Shown in pieces: positions 40,654-51,489 of a stretch of DNA of 64,000 nucleotides (positions are counted from its first letter, which is position 1; every line of letters starts with the position of its first letter). The stretch spans positions 1,054,001 through 1,118,000 of the forward strand of contig JAMXDE010000007.1 of the NCBI GenBank assembly GCA_026770025.1, read 5' to 3'. Made by a program: the position numbers and the translations under genes. Below the pieces are notes generated by a model. It was not told where the DNA came from, did not search any database, and was given only the letters and a program-made list of their open reading frames with translations. Source of the DNA: Craspedostauros australis (lineage: Eukaryota; Bacillariophyta; Bacillariophyceae; Mastogloiales; Achnanthaceae).

Positions 40654-43323
40654 ATGTCATCCGCTGCGTCCAACGAGCCTCACACGCTTCAACAGAGTCG
40701 GAGGGGGACCGCATCCTTGGTCGGCCAGGTGAGCCCACATGTCGATGGGAAGAAGTGGATGCTGCATTGCGATGAGCGTTTCCATTCCGTCAAGTGGCGT
40801 TCCACTGTTTTTGAGCATATCAGGCAGGCCTGATGAGTTCGGTCTTCCACCCTCCTGAGCTGGCGATTGGCTTCGCTATCGATCTATTCGTTCGCTTCTC
40901 CTCTTGCTGCTAAACAAGCGCGAGTTCGAGTCGACGATGAATGGAAACGAGGACGGAGATGAGATGCTAGTGCTTGGACATCTATCAGTGTGACCACCAT
41001 CAATTATTGCATGTGATACTCAGAGTCGAGGCTGTTCCCACTCATTCACCCTTCTCTTTTTTCTTCTTGACGCATCTTCGTTCCGGAATTGCATGGAATA
41101 TCCGTGATCATGCCACCGTGGTTCGTTGGCATCAATACCATGTAATCGGATGCAATTCAATGCAATTCAATACAATCCATCTCAATCTATCTCAATCACT
41201 TGACTCTTTCCAAGTAGACATCGACACAACCGCAACGGGCACAAAACGAACGGAGTGCAAAGCAAACGCAACAGAATGGTCAACAACAGAATGGTCAAGA
41301 TCAGAATCACGATCAAGCTGAAGAAAAAGGAGGAGGAAGAAAAGAAGAAGGTGAGCCGTCCACACATAGTCAGCGCGAGTCGCAGCATCAGCCTTTGCAA
41401 CCATTCGGATTGGAGTACAACGAGTGCTCCATCACAGCGATCACACGATGGGCAAAAAATGAATTCATCCCCACTGCCGCCGCTACCAACAATGCCGCAG
41501 CGTCACATGGCGCAACTGAGAACGGCACATCTGCTTCTTCCTTGGCACCGCAAGGGGACGCATCAATGCTACCTCCCAATGCATTGAGCCAGCAAAGACT
41601 ACTGTTCCAGACTGTCCCGGTGCTGTTCCGCAAGTGCACGATCTGTGGAGATTATGGACACTACGAAATCGAATGCGCGCATGTCAATGATGATCAAGCC
41701 TCGGAGCTGGTGGATGCTGTCAAATCTCAGGGCGTGATGCGCGAATTGCAATCCATTTTTCACAAGACCGATCCGTTCTCGATAACCGTGCGCAAGAAGC
41801 CCAACGGCCACGATGATGACGACGACGACGACGATGACAGTGTTGCTAATGGCGATGGCGAAGACAGAACTGGCGAGCAGAAGAACTACGACGACCACAA
41901 TGGACACGACCACCACACTGGCGCCAAGCATCCTAACGGACACATTCATGACCAACATGATGCGGCCGCTGCAACAGAAGAAGCGATAGCGGCGGCTGGA
42001 CTCATGACGGACCATTTTTGTGAGATCTGCCGTTCACGGTACAATGGAGACAACATGCTCTTCTGCGATGGTTGCGACAAACTGTTCCATCTCTACTGTC
42101 TGCGCCCACCGCTTGACAGTGTGCCAGAAGGGGACTGGTTTTGCCACAACTGTGCTGACAGACTCGAAGATGTCAACTCTGACGTTGAAATCGAAGTTCT
42201 TGATGGTATTGTCATCGAGCAGCGCAAAAGATCACGTTACAAGATTGATGTTGAGGATAGCGCTCGCGATCACGCTTCAGGAGATGGGGCAGGTGACGGA
42301 CCTCAAGCCATGCCAGTAGCAGCGGCGGCGGCGGCAGCAGCAGCAGCTGGAAGTCAAAGAACGACGCACATTGCCAACGGTTGGGGATCGGCCTTTTCCA
42401 TCGTTCAGGACAGAGACGAGGCAGAATCGAGCGCCTCCCAAACTTCCAGCAGAAGCAGAAAACGCCGACGAAATGCAGGTTCGCGCGGGAATGGCAACGC
42501 AAGAGTCACGCAAATTGATGGCATCACCGTCCGAGCACAACTGCCACCTCCATCACACAAGTATCATGCGCTGGCTGCGGGAATTGGCAACGGCGCCGAT
42601 GGCAATGGCAATGGCCATGATCATGGTCATGGCGGCGCGACAAATGATTTCGCTGGGGCAGCTTCAGCGTCATCATCGCGAGTCGACTGGCAACCTCAAA
42701 ACATCCTTCCACACTGCACTGTTGTTTGGTTCAACCTAGAGGGCAGCGATGATGGGGATGCAGACATGAACATTAATGCGGACAGCCACCCACCAGCACA
42801 CCAGCCCGAGACAGCAGACAAGGCAGGTAGGAAAATGAAATTCAACGGTCATAGTCACGGTCACGATCACGGAAGCTACAACAGCAATCATCAGCATCGC
42901 CAGAACAGGAGGAGAGACAGGCCTACCAACTCCAACGGCAGATCGACATCTGGTACCCTCGGCACTGTCCTGCTGGTAGATGAGAGCACGAACATGGCCC
43001 TTGTCCGACGACTGAACAAATGGGATGCGTTGCGCTCAAACGTTGATCGCAAGATGAATGTACTCATGGCCGCGAACGCGACTGTGTTGGGGTCGCAGAT
43101 ACCGTCACCAGCATCGATCGTGTTGGAAGTCCATGCCAGTTCGACGGTGTGGAAGCCAACGAAGGACCTATTTGTGGTTGCGCATCCACCCACGCATACC
43201 GCCTCGGAGGACTTTACAGAGCATATCTTGGAATCCATGATGCCGCCACCGTTACCGCCGCAGCAATTGACATCAGGAGCTCCCACAATACAAGACAATC
43301 CGAACAGGGCGACCAGGAGATGA
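40654..43323 (+). CDS. Zinc-knuckle and PHD-finger nuclear protein
   Basis: Proposed exons 40654-40728 and 41218-43323 (intron GTGAGC...AGTAG, phase 0) give 726 residues. The open frame of exon 2 has no usable ATG in its first part, and the small upstream exon supplies one in the right phase. Domains in order: a Gln-rich stretch; a CCHC zinc knuckle CTICGDYGHYEIEC (C-x2-C-x4-H-x4-C), a nucleic-acid-binding motif; an acidic/His-rich linker; a PHD finger (FCEICRSRYNGDNMLFCDGC to GDWFCHNC), which reads histone H3 tails; then low-complexity Ala and His/Gly tracts; and a conserved C-terminal segment (TVLLVDESTNMALVRRLNKW). It is likely a chromatin or RNA-linked regulator. The knuckle-plus-PHD combination is uncommon, and exon 1 is the least certain part. 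Confidence 0.75.
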
Positions 43324-44213
43324 TACGTTTGGATGCGCCGGCGCTACTCGCCGTATCTACAATTCAGATAAACATGAACATACTCTATAAAAGTGTGGTA
43401 GATTGCTCTAGAGAGATGATCTCTACGAGCAATCGAGACGATTCAATACCAAAAGGAAGTGTGTATGCTGCCATCAGGGGAACTAAGGATGGAGTATGGT
43501 GGCTCGTGTGTAGCTCGCACGAGTAGATGCGTCCGAAGTTCCTGCGCCGGTTCTGTGGCGGTCACTTCGCACACAAGCCACGCGTCGCAGAAACTTCAAC
43601 CAACCTCCCACCTTCCTGTCTTGTTGAGCTGACATGATCCTTTCGACAGGAACAACTACAACCCAGAATCTTTGGCGACGCTCAATTTCTTCGCACGTGT
43701 CTTTTGCCCATCATTTTTGCACATCAACTGATCGATTGATCCGAGAAACCTGACAGAGTTTCCATCACCCAACATTCTCTCTCTCTCTCTCTCTTTGTGG
43801 AGTATCGTGCGCTGCATCGAGCATCATCTTCGGACTCCCCACGCACTGAGCAGGCAGACATATAGTAGCAACGGATCTCTCGTGATCTCTGAATCTCTCA
43901 AAACAGCGAGTATCCCGTGGAATTCCTTGGAGATTACGAGCTACTCTACTCTGCGCCACGAGCACAGGCATCCCTCACAAGAAAAACGCGGACGGCAGCG
44001 GATGCAGCCAAGAGAACAGCACTAGAGGACACCGCGCGCACCCTCTGTCTCTCCACCTTTCTTTGTTTATTTGTGCATTTTGGTTCTTTCTTCCCTCAGA
44101 TATCGTCGCGTTGTCGACCGCAACATCCCATTGCGCTAGACGGTGGCATTCTCGTCGCAGTATCCGAAAGTACAAGCACGATTGGGAGCAGTGAGCATCG
44201 CATGTGAGACAGG
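43324..44213. other. Intergenic region upstream of PAN2
   Basis: About 890 nt with no gene. Holds a (TC)n microsatellite (43775-43795), one heptamer at 43519, and a leader-like end. Confidence 0.6.
43775..43795. repeat. (TC)n microsatellite
   Basis: Uninterrupted TC dinucleotides, about 10 units, 420 nt upstream of the PAN2 start. Confidence 0.95.
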
Positions 44214-47200
44214 ATGAGCCACAATCATTCCTTCCAGCCCATGTCTGGATCTGCCTCCGCAGGCTACTACGATCCAAATCGACAGGCCCAATACCCAGCG
44301 CCATCGTCTTCCACGCCTGCCGTTCATCATCAACAGCATGGGCACGGACATGGACATGGACACCCCGCCGAATTCTATCCACCCACCGCCAACGACGCCG
44401 TTGCCGCAACTGGCGCTGCTTCTTCGTACGGGTACGGCAATAGCATGCCACCAGATGGTGCGTTCTATGGAGCAACTGGCGTAGCTTCGTTTGATGCATA
44501 CGCAAATGGAGCAGACGGGACGTGGAACGATCCATCATCTTACATGCACAATGACATACCAGTCCAATCTCCTATGGAGACGGCGTCCCCAGGATCATTC
44601 TATCCCAACGGAGAGATCATCCCACGCATATTCGGCTTCCCCGTCAACTCGCTCGCTTATGATTCGGCGCACCAGGCTATGTTCGTTGCATCCACAACGC
44701 AATCCATGTCCACCAGCAGGTGGCGCAGTCATGGTGCGTCGGTGCTCGTCACGCACTCCACCATCGACGGCATGATGTACAGCAGCGTGGCCGGGCACCC
44801 CGAGGCCGCGTCCAGCGTCCTCCAGCAGGTGTATGAATGCATGTACGGTGTCCCAAAAACAATCCCGGTGCCACCAACTCACATGAGCATCCCATCGCAT
44901 GCCTACCGCCCACCTTACGGTGGTTGCAACGTGGAGCAAACAATGACGCTGCCATCCACCAGCAGTGCCATCAAGGAGGGGCATATTGGCATCACCACTT
45001 TGCTCCCATTGGGAGAAGGTTACGTCGGTAGCGTCTCGCCCTCCGCGGTGCGCGTCCATTCGCATGGAGGTTTGCAGTTGCATGACCAGGATATGAGAGG
45101 CATGATGTCGGGCACCATCCACCCGTACTCGGAGGGATCCACTATCCCGACCCATCTTACCGTCGGGGGCATCCCATGTGGCAACGCGCACTACAACCGT
45201 CACGAGATGCATTGCATCGATATCTGGCACGGACTGCGCGTAGTGTCATCGCGTAGTTTCCATGACAGCCGCTCAAACTCCAAGCTGGGCGTCACCGTCA
45301 TGGCGACCAGTCAGGAGCGACGTGCCGTTATCGCAGGCTGTTCCGATGGCAACATCCGAGTGATGGACGACTCCTTGCGTGAGATGGCCACCATCAAATC
45401 GCACACGGGTGGCGTTTCCTCCATGTCCGTCTCAGCCGATGGCATGCTGGTGGCAACGGCAGGTTATGGATCGCGCCCGAGCCGGACGAAGGAGACCTCC
45501 TCGCTGTACTCCTTCCCAGATCCAACCATCAAAATATACGACATCCGCATCCTTGGTCGAGGAGGCGTGTCACATTCCTTCTCCGGGGTCCAGGGTGGAC
45601 CTCGCTTCTGCTCTTTCCTGCCGGACATGAAGAACCTGCCATCCAACCGCCTCGCCATCGCCAGTGGACAGCCAGGTGGCGGCCTGCAAGTCCTGGTGCC
45701 ATTCGATGCCAAGGGTGATTCGAGCACATTCTTCATGCCGGCGTTGCAATCAGGAGAGACCATGAGCGCCCTGACATGCGCTGGCGGTGACCTTGCCGTC
45801 GGCACCACCACGGGCAGAGTGCTACAGTTCCGAATGTCCGGATACGAAGATTCTGCTGACGCAGATCTGCCCACTACGACGATGCACGCCTCCGCCAAAC
45901 TGAGCACGTATTCATCGTCGCTGCGTCCCCAGCAGCCAGGATCTTCAACAGCAGGCACACCTGGCTGTGTTCCACCCAGCACGACGAAGCTGCCGCTTCC
46001 CGTGCCACCGTACGCACTGCCCATGCCCAAAGTGTCATTGGATCCCACTCTGCTGTTGAACAAGTTCGATCCTGGCGTCCGCAACGGCACCACCGAACGC
46101 ATGAAGTCCGTGTTTGGCATGTACGTTTTGCAAAAGTCTCCAAAGCTCACGTTCATTGGCAACACTGTGGAGGAATCATCGTCGACGTTTGGCATTTTGG
46201 GACGCCGACCAATCACGCAGACGGGTCGTCGCAATGTGGCCAAGAGCCTGATCCAAGAAGCCGTGCCCGAATCCACGGACTTCACCATGACGATTTTAGC
46301 AGAAAAGCTGGGCGTGTCCCTGATGGCGAACCACGTCACGACATCCAAGCGATACAGGGGGAAGAAACACAAGGAGAGTCTGCAAAATCCAAACAAGCTC
46401 TTGCATGCCCACGGTCTGTCGACGTTGTGTTACGAGGATGGACTGAATCAACGACGCCGGCTCAAAGGATACCGCACGAGTGGATCGTCGCTCGATGATA
46501 CTATCCCACCACGATATCGCTTGCAACTGCGTCCCCATTTCAAGGCATCCGGTGGATTCTGTCCCTCCAAGTTCAACACATCCAACATGTTCCCTGGCTG
46601 GGATTATTCACCGACGATGCCAAATGCGTTCGCGGCGCCCATCGCACTGCTGCTCTACTTCTTCGCAGAAATTCGCACGTACATCTTGTCATCTCAAATC
46701 AATGAGAGGATGATGTTTGGCAAGGGCAGCGATAGAGGTCTTTCGCCTGAACTCGGCTTTCTCTTTCATCAGATAGAGAGCCTGTCAGGGCACGGCCTTC
46801 TGCAAAAACCCAGCACCCGGAGACCGGCATCAATGGCAACGGCGGGTGGACAAAAGAGACAGCACAAGGCTTCGATTGATGCGTTCGTGCCAACCAACTT
46901 TGTTGCCTCGCTCATGACGATGCCAGAAGCCGAGCAGCTCCAGATCCTGGATGGTTCACCTGCCGCCGTGGACTTTCCGAGAAGGCCCGAGGCATTCTTC
47001 CGTTTTCTGGCGTATCAGATCGACAAGGAGTGTCCCAAATCTTTCAAGCTCTTCGATTCGCACCTTGGCATTGACTTTATCAGTACGAACGAATTCATCA
47101 ACATCAGCGGGCCCAAAGACAAGAACAAATCTTCCACGCGTGCCATGACGTTGGACTTGGCGTACGAATACTTCTCAAAGCACCTCACAGCCGAGGAACC

Positions 47201-48914
47201 TCGACCGTTGATCCATTTCGCTGACGTTTTGCGACATGCGCTGTGTCGTGAAACCCGTCTGCGTGCGTGGAATCAGAGCTCCAAATCATACGAAACCATC
47301 GTGCAACGCAAGATCGCCATGTCCCTGCCAAAGGTGCTGGCAATATCATGCTCCTGTGCCGGGCGCAAGGAGGAAGATGGCCTTTGGATGTGGCGTCAAA
47401 GCGGTGCAGAGTCGCCGTGGTTGCCAGAAATCATCGAGGTGGAACTCAAACCAGACGGCAACGTCGTTGTGCGTGAAGAAGTCAGCGGCGGCAACGACGT
47501 CTCGGACAAGTCTCCGACATGGCGCGAATGCACCGGCAAGGTCCCAAAGGCTGTCACAAAGCTGGTCGGTAATTCCAACCGCGCACAAAAGATCAAGTAC
47601 CGTTTGGACTCCGTCTTGTCCTTCGTGCGCAATGACACTGGGGATGCTCCGACCGACGCAACTGATGATGAGGATGAGGAGAACGGTGGCCACCACGTGA
47701 TCCACACGCGCATCTCCAACGCGTACAAGGCGCGAGCATTGACACGCCAACGAGCGGAGGCAGCCAGCATGGCCGTCTTCGATGCAGCGAACGACGTAGC
47801 ATTCTTTGGTGTCGGCAAATCGGAACGTGAAGAGTACCGTGATCGTGCGGATGCATGCGAGCGAGCGCTTGCCGCCATAAACGAGACGAAAGGCATGCAC
47901 AACACCAGCAGCGGTAGTGGTGGCAGTGGTGGCAGTGATGGGGGCGGAGGAAGCCAAGCTTCAGACCCGGACGACGATTGGGTACTGTTCAATGGCTTCG
48001 TGGTTTCCAAAACTCCGGTGGAAGATGCGAGGATATTCAAGAACGACTTCAAGGAGCCATGCCTTGTGGTGTTTCGCCAGATAGGTGAAGCTGTCGGAAA
48101 AGAAAAGAGTTCTTCATCCAGCGGTGGTGGTGGTGGTGGTGGTGGCAGTGGCGGCGGCAGAGATAAGTCGAGGAAGCGTTCGGACAAGCCTTGCTACGTC
48201 CCTTCATCTATCATGAATGTCCGTTCCTTGGCACAGAACAGCCCTCCCATCAAGCCATTCGACACGAAGTCCATCAGCAAAGGGAAACTGGTCGCGTTTG
48301 ATGCGGAGTTTGTTTCCGTGCAAGAGGAGGATTCCATCCTCACTGGAGACGGCTCGAAGATCGTGATCCGCGACACGCGATACGCCTTGGCGCGCATCTC
48401 CGTGATCGACTGCGAAACCCGTGAACCGATCCTGGACGACTACGTCCTGCCACGGGAACCAGTTGCGGATTACCTGACGCGTTTCAGCGGCATCGTCGCC
48501 CAGGATCTGGATCCAGCGCGCACCACGCACAACCTCATCTCCACGCGCTGCGCTTACCTCAAGCTCCGGTACCTGCTGGAACAGGGCGTGCTGTTTCTGG
48601 GGCACGGTCTGCGCAAGGATTTTGCCATCGTTAATTTGGCCGTCCCGCCGACGCAGATCTTGGACACTGTGGAGATCTTCCATCAACCCAAGCAACGGTA
48701 CATCTCGTTGCGATTTCTGGCCAACCACGTGCTGGGACGTGACATGCAGCAGGACATCCATGATTCCGTGGAAGATGCCATGGCAGCATTTGAATTGTAC
48801 GACATCGCGGTGCAATGGAAGAAGGCAGGTGAATTCGATCGCAAGTTGCAAGAGCTGTACATGTTGGGGAATTCGACGGAGTGGAAGTTGCGAGGGAATG
48901 TGGCGAAGAATTGA
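44214..48914 (+). CDS. PAN2: PAN2, catalytic subunit of the PAN2-PAN3 deadenylase
   Basis: A 1,566-residue protein (animals and yeast: about 1,100-1,200), with no intron. It trims mRNA poly(A) tails in the cytoplasm together with PAN3. Order: disordered N-terminus; WD40 propeller (about 130-560) with VMATSQERRAVIAGCSDGNI; a linker that would bind PAN3; a USP-like pseudo-enzyme domain (about 760-1330); and the RNase D/DEDDh exonuclease domain (about 1355-1550). The four acidic residues and the His are present: D1363 and E1365 (AFDAEF), D1469 (LRKDF), H1516 and D1521 (HDSVEDA). The extra length comes from Ser/Gly-rich insertions, including poly-Gly tracts near 1230-1320. The USP-like domain lacks a recognisable Cys box, as in other PAN2 proteins. 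Confidence 0.97.
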   Translation: MSHNHSFQPMSGSASAGYYDPNRQAQYPAPSSSTPAVHHQQHGHGHGHGHPAEFYPPTANDAVAATGAASSYGYGNSMPPDGAFYGATGVASFDAYANGADGTWNDPSSYMHNDIPVQSPMETASPGSFYPNGEIIPRIFGFPVNSLAYDSAHQAMFVASTTQSMSTSRWRSHGASVLVTHSTIDGMMYSSVAGHPEAASSVLQQVYECMYGVPKTIPVPPTHMSIPSHAYRPPYGGCNVEQTMTLPSTSSAIKEGHIGITTLLPLGEGYVGSVSPSAVRVHSHGGLQLHDQDMRGMMSGTIHPYSEGSTIPTHLTVGGIPCGNAHYNRHEMHCIDIWHGLRVVSSRSFHDSRSNSKLGVTVMATSQERRAVIAGCSDGNIRVMDDSLREMATIKSHTGGVSSMSVSADGMLVATAGYGSRPSRTKETSSLYSFPDPTIKIYDIRILGRGGVSHSFSGVQGGPRFCSFLPDMKNLPSNRLAIASGQPGGGLQVLVPFDAKGDSSTFFMPALQSGETMSALTCAGGDLAVGTTTGRVLQFRMSGYEDSADADLPTTTMHASAKLSTYSSSLRPQQPGSSTAGTPGCVPPSTTKLPLPVPPYALPMPKVSLDPTLLLNKFDPGVRNGTTERMKSVFGMYVLQKSPKLTFIGNTVEESSSTFGILGRRPITQTGRRNVAKSLIQEAVPESTDFTMTILAEKLGVSLMANHVTTSKRYRGKKHKESLQNPNKLLHAHGLSTLCYEDGLNQRRRLKGYRTSGSSLDDTIPPRYRLQLRPHFKASGGFCPSKFNTSNMFPGWDYSPTMPNAFAAPIALLLYFFAEIRTYILSSQINERMMFGKGSDRGLSPELGFLFHQIESLSGHGLLQKPSTRRPASMATAGGQKRQHKASIDAFVPTNFVASLMTMPEAEQLQILDGSPAAVDFPRRPEAFFRFLAYQIDKECPKSFKLFDSHLGIDFISTNEFINISGPKDKNKSSTRAMTLDLAYEYFSKHLTAEEPRPLIHFADVLRHALCRETRLRAWNQSSKSYETIVQRKIAMSLPKVLAISCSCAGRKEEDGLWMWRQSGAESPWLPEIIEVELKPDGNVVVREEVSGGNDVSDKSPTWRECTGKVPKAVTKLVGNSNRAQKIKYRLDSVLSFVRNDTGDAPTDATDDEDEENGGHHVIHTRISNAYKARALTRQRAEAASMAVFDAANDVAFFGVGKSEREEYRDRADACERALAAINETKGMHNTSSGSGGSGGSDGGGGSQASDPDDDWVLFNGFVVSKTPVEDARIFKNDFKEPCLVVFRQIGEAVGKEKSSSSSGGGGGGGGSGGGRDKSRKRSDKPCYVPSSIMNVRSLAQNSPPIKPFDTKSISKGKLVAFDAEFVSVQEEDSILTGDGSKIVIRDTRYALARISVIDCETREPILDDYVLPREPVADYLTRFSGIVAQDLDPARTTHNLISTRCAYLKLRYLLEQGVLFLGHGLRKDFAIVNLAVPPTQILDTVEIFHQPKQRYISLRFLANHVLGRDMQQDIHDSVEDAMAAFELYDIAVQWKKAGEFDRKLQELYMLGNSTEWKLRGNVAKN

Positions 48915-49457
48915 ACTTGATAATATAATGCGAGTGCTCGTAAACGTACTCGTAAACGGCAAGTAGGACAGACGGGTTGTCATTGGCACTTCGCAGCCAG
49001 GAGCCTCTTTTGTGGCTGTGTTTGGATGTGCACAAGGGGCGCGTGTCATTGTTCTCGTCTATTCCAGAGTAAGAGAGCGTCGGAGGGCGGCATTCGGGTT
49101 GAGTTCTTTGCGTCCACCATTCGGCGTGTGCGGCCTCTGCACGCAGCCATCCTCTTCCGATGTTCTCGACGAATACACCATGCACGATAGTTCAGTGATG
49201 TACAGAGTACTCTCTTGTGGACATGTCGTTTGTAAGTGCGATGTCAGATTCAAAATGGTGTTATAATGGTATGTTACTCTAACTATGTGTTCCTTTGTGT
49301 TGGTGCGTTAGCATCGGATGATGCGATGATGATGTGACGATGCTTGGATGGAGAGAGCACTCGGTCATTCCCTGTGAGCTGTGCTGCTCCTCGTGCATTT
49401 GTCTACGGGTATTCTACGTGTACTAATCCAATGAGTTGGTCTTTGCGCATGAGAGTC
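48915..49457. other. Convergent 3' intergenic region
   Basis: About 540 nt after PAN2. It starts with an AT-rich stretch and a repeated CGAGTGCTCGTAAACGTACTCGTAAACGG block (described: GCTCGTAAAC and ACTCGTAAAC, 48936-48958). No gene seen. Confidence 0.6.
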
Positions 49458-49748
49458 TCATCTCTCCGACAGACCATCCATGTCATCTGACAGCGTGGAC
49501 GTTGTGGAGTTGGAATCCATCGCCGACGATGATGATGACGATAATGACGATGTCGTGATTATCCGTTGTTGGATGTCAAGCATTCGTTTGCGATGGTAGG
49601 AGGAGTATCGCTTGACACCCGTGAGTTTGCCTGTGAGCTGCTGGGAGTCCATCATGACTTCCAATTCTTTCTCGTGGTTGGGCGATGTCGCCCAATAAAT
49701 GACCAAACTTGTGCCCAACAGGGCGCTGACTTGTGTTGCGAGCTCCAT
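49458..49748 (-). CDS. Small one-helix membrane protein, hypothetical
   Basis: A 96-residue frame from an ATG with A at -3. An N-terminal hydrophobic segment (VSALLGTSLVIYWAT) is followed by a charged region (ELEVMMDSQQLTGKLTG, then HRKRMLDIQQRI) and a Ser/Asp-rich tail. It could be a small organellar or ER membrane protein. No family recognised; supported only by the protein-like composition and clean start. It stands alone in an otherwise gene-poor stretch. Confidence 0.4.
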   Translation of the reverse strand: MELATQVSALLGTSLVIYWATSPNHEKELEVMMDSQQLTGKLTGVKRYSSYHRKRMLDIQQRIITTSSLSSSSSSAMDSNSTTSTLSDDMDGLSER

Positions 49749-51489
49749 TGTAGTGACAGTGACGGTGATGGTGTTGATGGGTGTCGTCGTTGATGTCGTC
49801 TCTGTTGCAATTGCTTTGCTTTGCTTGGCTTTGATTCTGTTTTATGAACAACGGATGAAGTCAGCTGATTGTCAGTCGCACCTTGAGCTTTGCTTTGATG
49901 GGTTGTTTGTGAGTTGATTGGCTGGCCCTTGCGAAAATGCCTGCGCTCGAGAGCAAGCTTGCTCAGCGACGGGTTGACTTTTGCGTCGGCGTTGATGTTG
50001 GCGTCGACGATGTCCGCGTACTGGTTGATGGGTGTTCTGATGCCCACTTTCGCCTCCTCAAGGTCGAATTGAGCAATCAGACGTTGATGTCGTCGTGTGA
50101 TGTCCGATGAACCTCGCGCGAAGCTTCAGGTGAAGCCTCCTCTTTGGTGAAGGGAAGGAAACCTGCGTGACACCCGTGTCAAGAAAGAACTAAGTCGAAT
50201 CGAGCTTTGGTTGAGGTCGGTTCGTGTCGCCTCTGTTTGTATTCTCCTCTCTTCGTGAATTCGAACGAACACCTCGTGTTGTTGGCCTTCCTTCCTCTTT
50301 GTCTCTTGGTTGGATCCTTCTGTCGTTGGTTGGATCGTTGGTTGGATCGCTTGTTAGATTGATGGACTGGATATCGCTCAGATCAGATGAATCTTCGTTG
50401 ATGTGTTGTGTTTGTGGGATGGGGTGATGTTGGAGTGATGTTGGAGTGAAATGATGGGATAGATACGTGCCACGAGTATGGTGGAGAATGCTGTGCGACG
50501 ATGAATCTCCCAAGATCCTGCGCCTCCTATCGAGGTTCTCTTGTGCGGTTTGTGTTGGTGAGTTTTGTGTTGATTGGCGACGTCAGTGGCAATGTCGATT
50601 CTGATGTCTGCTCAGCTCGTTTCACTTCACTTCGCTTGTCAATTCACTTGTCACTTCGCCTGTGGCTGCAACTCTCTCTCTCCTCTTGGTTCTGTTCGAT
50701 GTCTGCTGATGTGGTTTGAACTCTGCGATGCTCTGCAACAAGATTGTCACTAATACTTGTGTGTGTACCATTGGCGTAGAGTATGTTGGAGTGGTGTTGA
50801 ACCAACATCACATGGTCGCTCTCGACACTCTGCACTACTCTGCCTCTTCTCTGTCTCCATGTTGTTCCTCCACAAAAGGTCAAAGTGGACGAAGGCGCCG
50901 ATAGAATTCTCTCCCTCGCATCAGTGATCTCCGTTCCAGTACACCTTGCGTGCAAGAATCCACCCGTTCGTGTTGACACCTGATGGGAAGTGCGCGCGCA
51001 CAGAGGAGGCCTTTCCACGAAGACGCGAGTCCGTGTTCGCGCGCATTTCCCCTTTGGTGCCAATCGCTGTGGTCGGCATTGGCCAATCATTTCGCGACAC
51101 TCGCAATTCTATCGTGACATCGTGCCAACGCATCTGTCTTCGTCATCCAATCACCGCGCATCATCTGACAGCGGGACAGCCTGCGCCACAAAAATAGACT
51201 TTTGGGAAAGTAGACGTACGAGTTGATGCGGACTGAGCGTGCGTACGTACGTAGCACTATGATACGGCAATGCATGCATCATGCTAGCACAGACCAAAGT
51301 ACTCTGTCCGAATCATAACTGCAACACATATCAATAGTCTCTCTACCTCTATCTCTCTTGTAAGGTTGTCTAATCTATACTCCTTAGATTGGGCCTCTTC
51401 TTCCTGTCTCCCTCATTCAATTGGAGACGGAACGCTGATCATTCTGGGTGCTCTGCATACACTTTCCACGATGACATAGTCGCACCAGC
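49749..51489. other. Intergenic region, 1.7 kb
   Basis: No credible gene on either strand. Contains GTTGGTTGGATC repeats (about 50315-50350), TGATGTTGGAG repeats (50425-50450), one heptamer (50472) and a near-palindromic GTGCGTACGTACGTAGCAC (about 51238-51256). The right end is the 3' side of the K+ channel gene. Confidence 0.5.
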
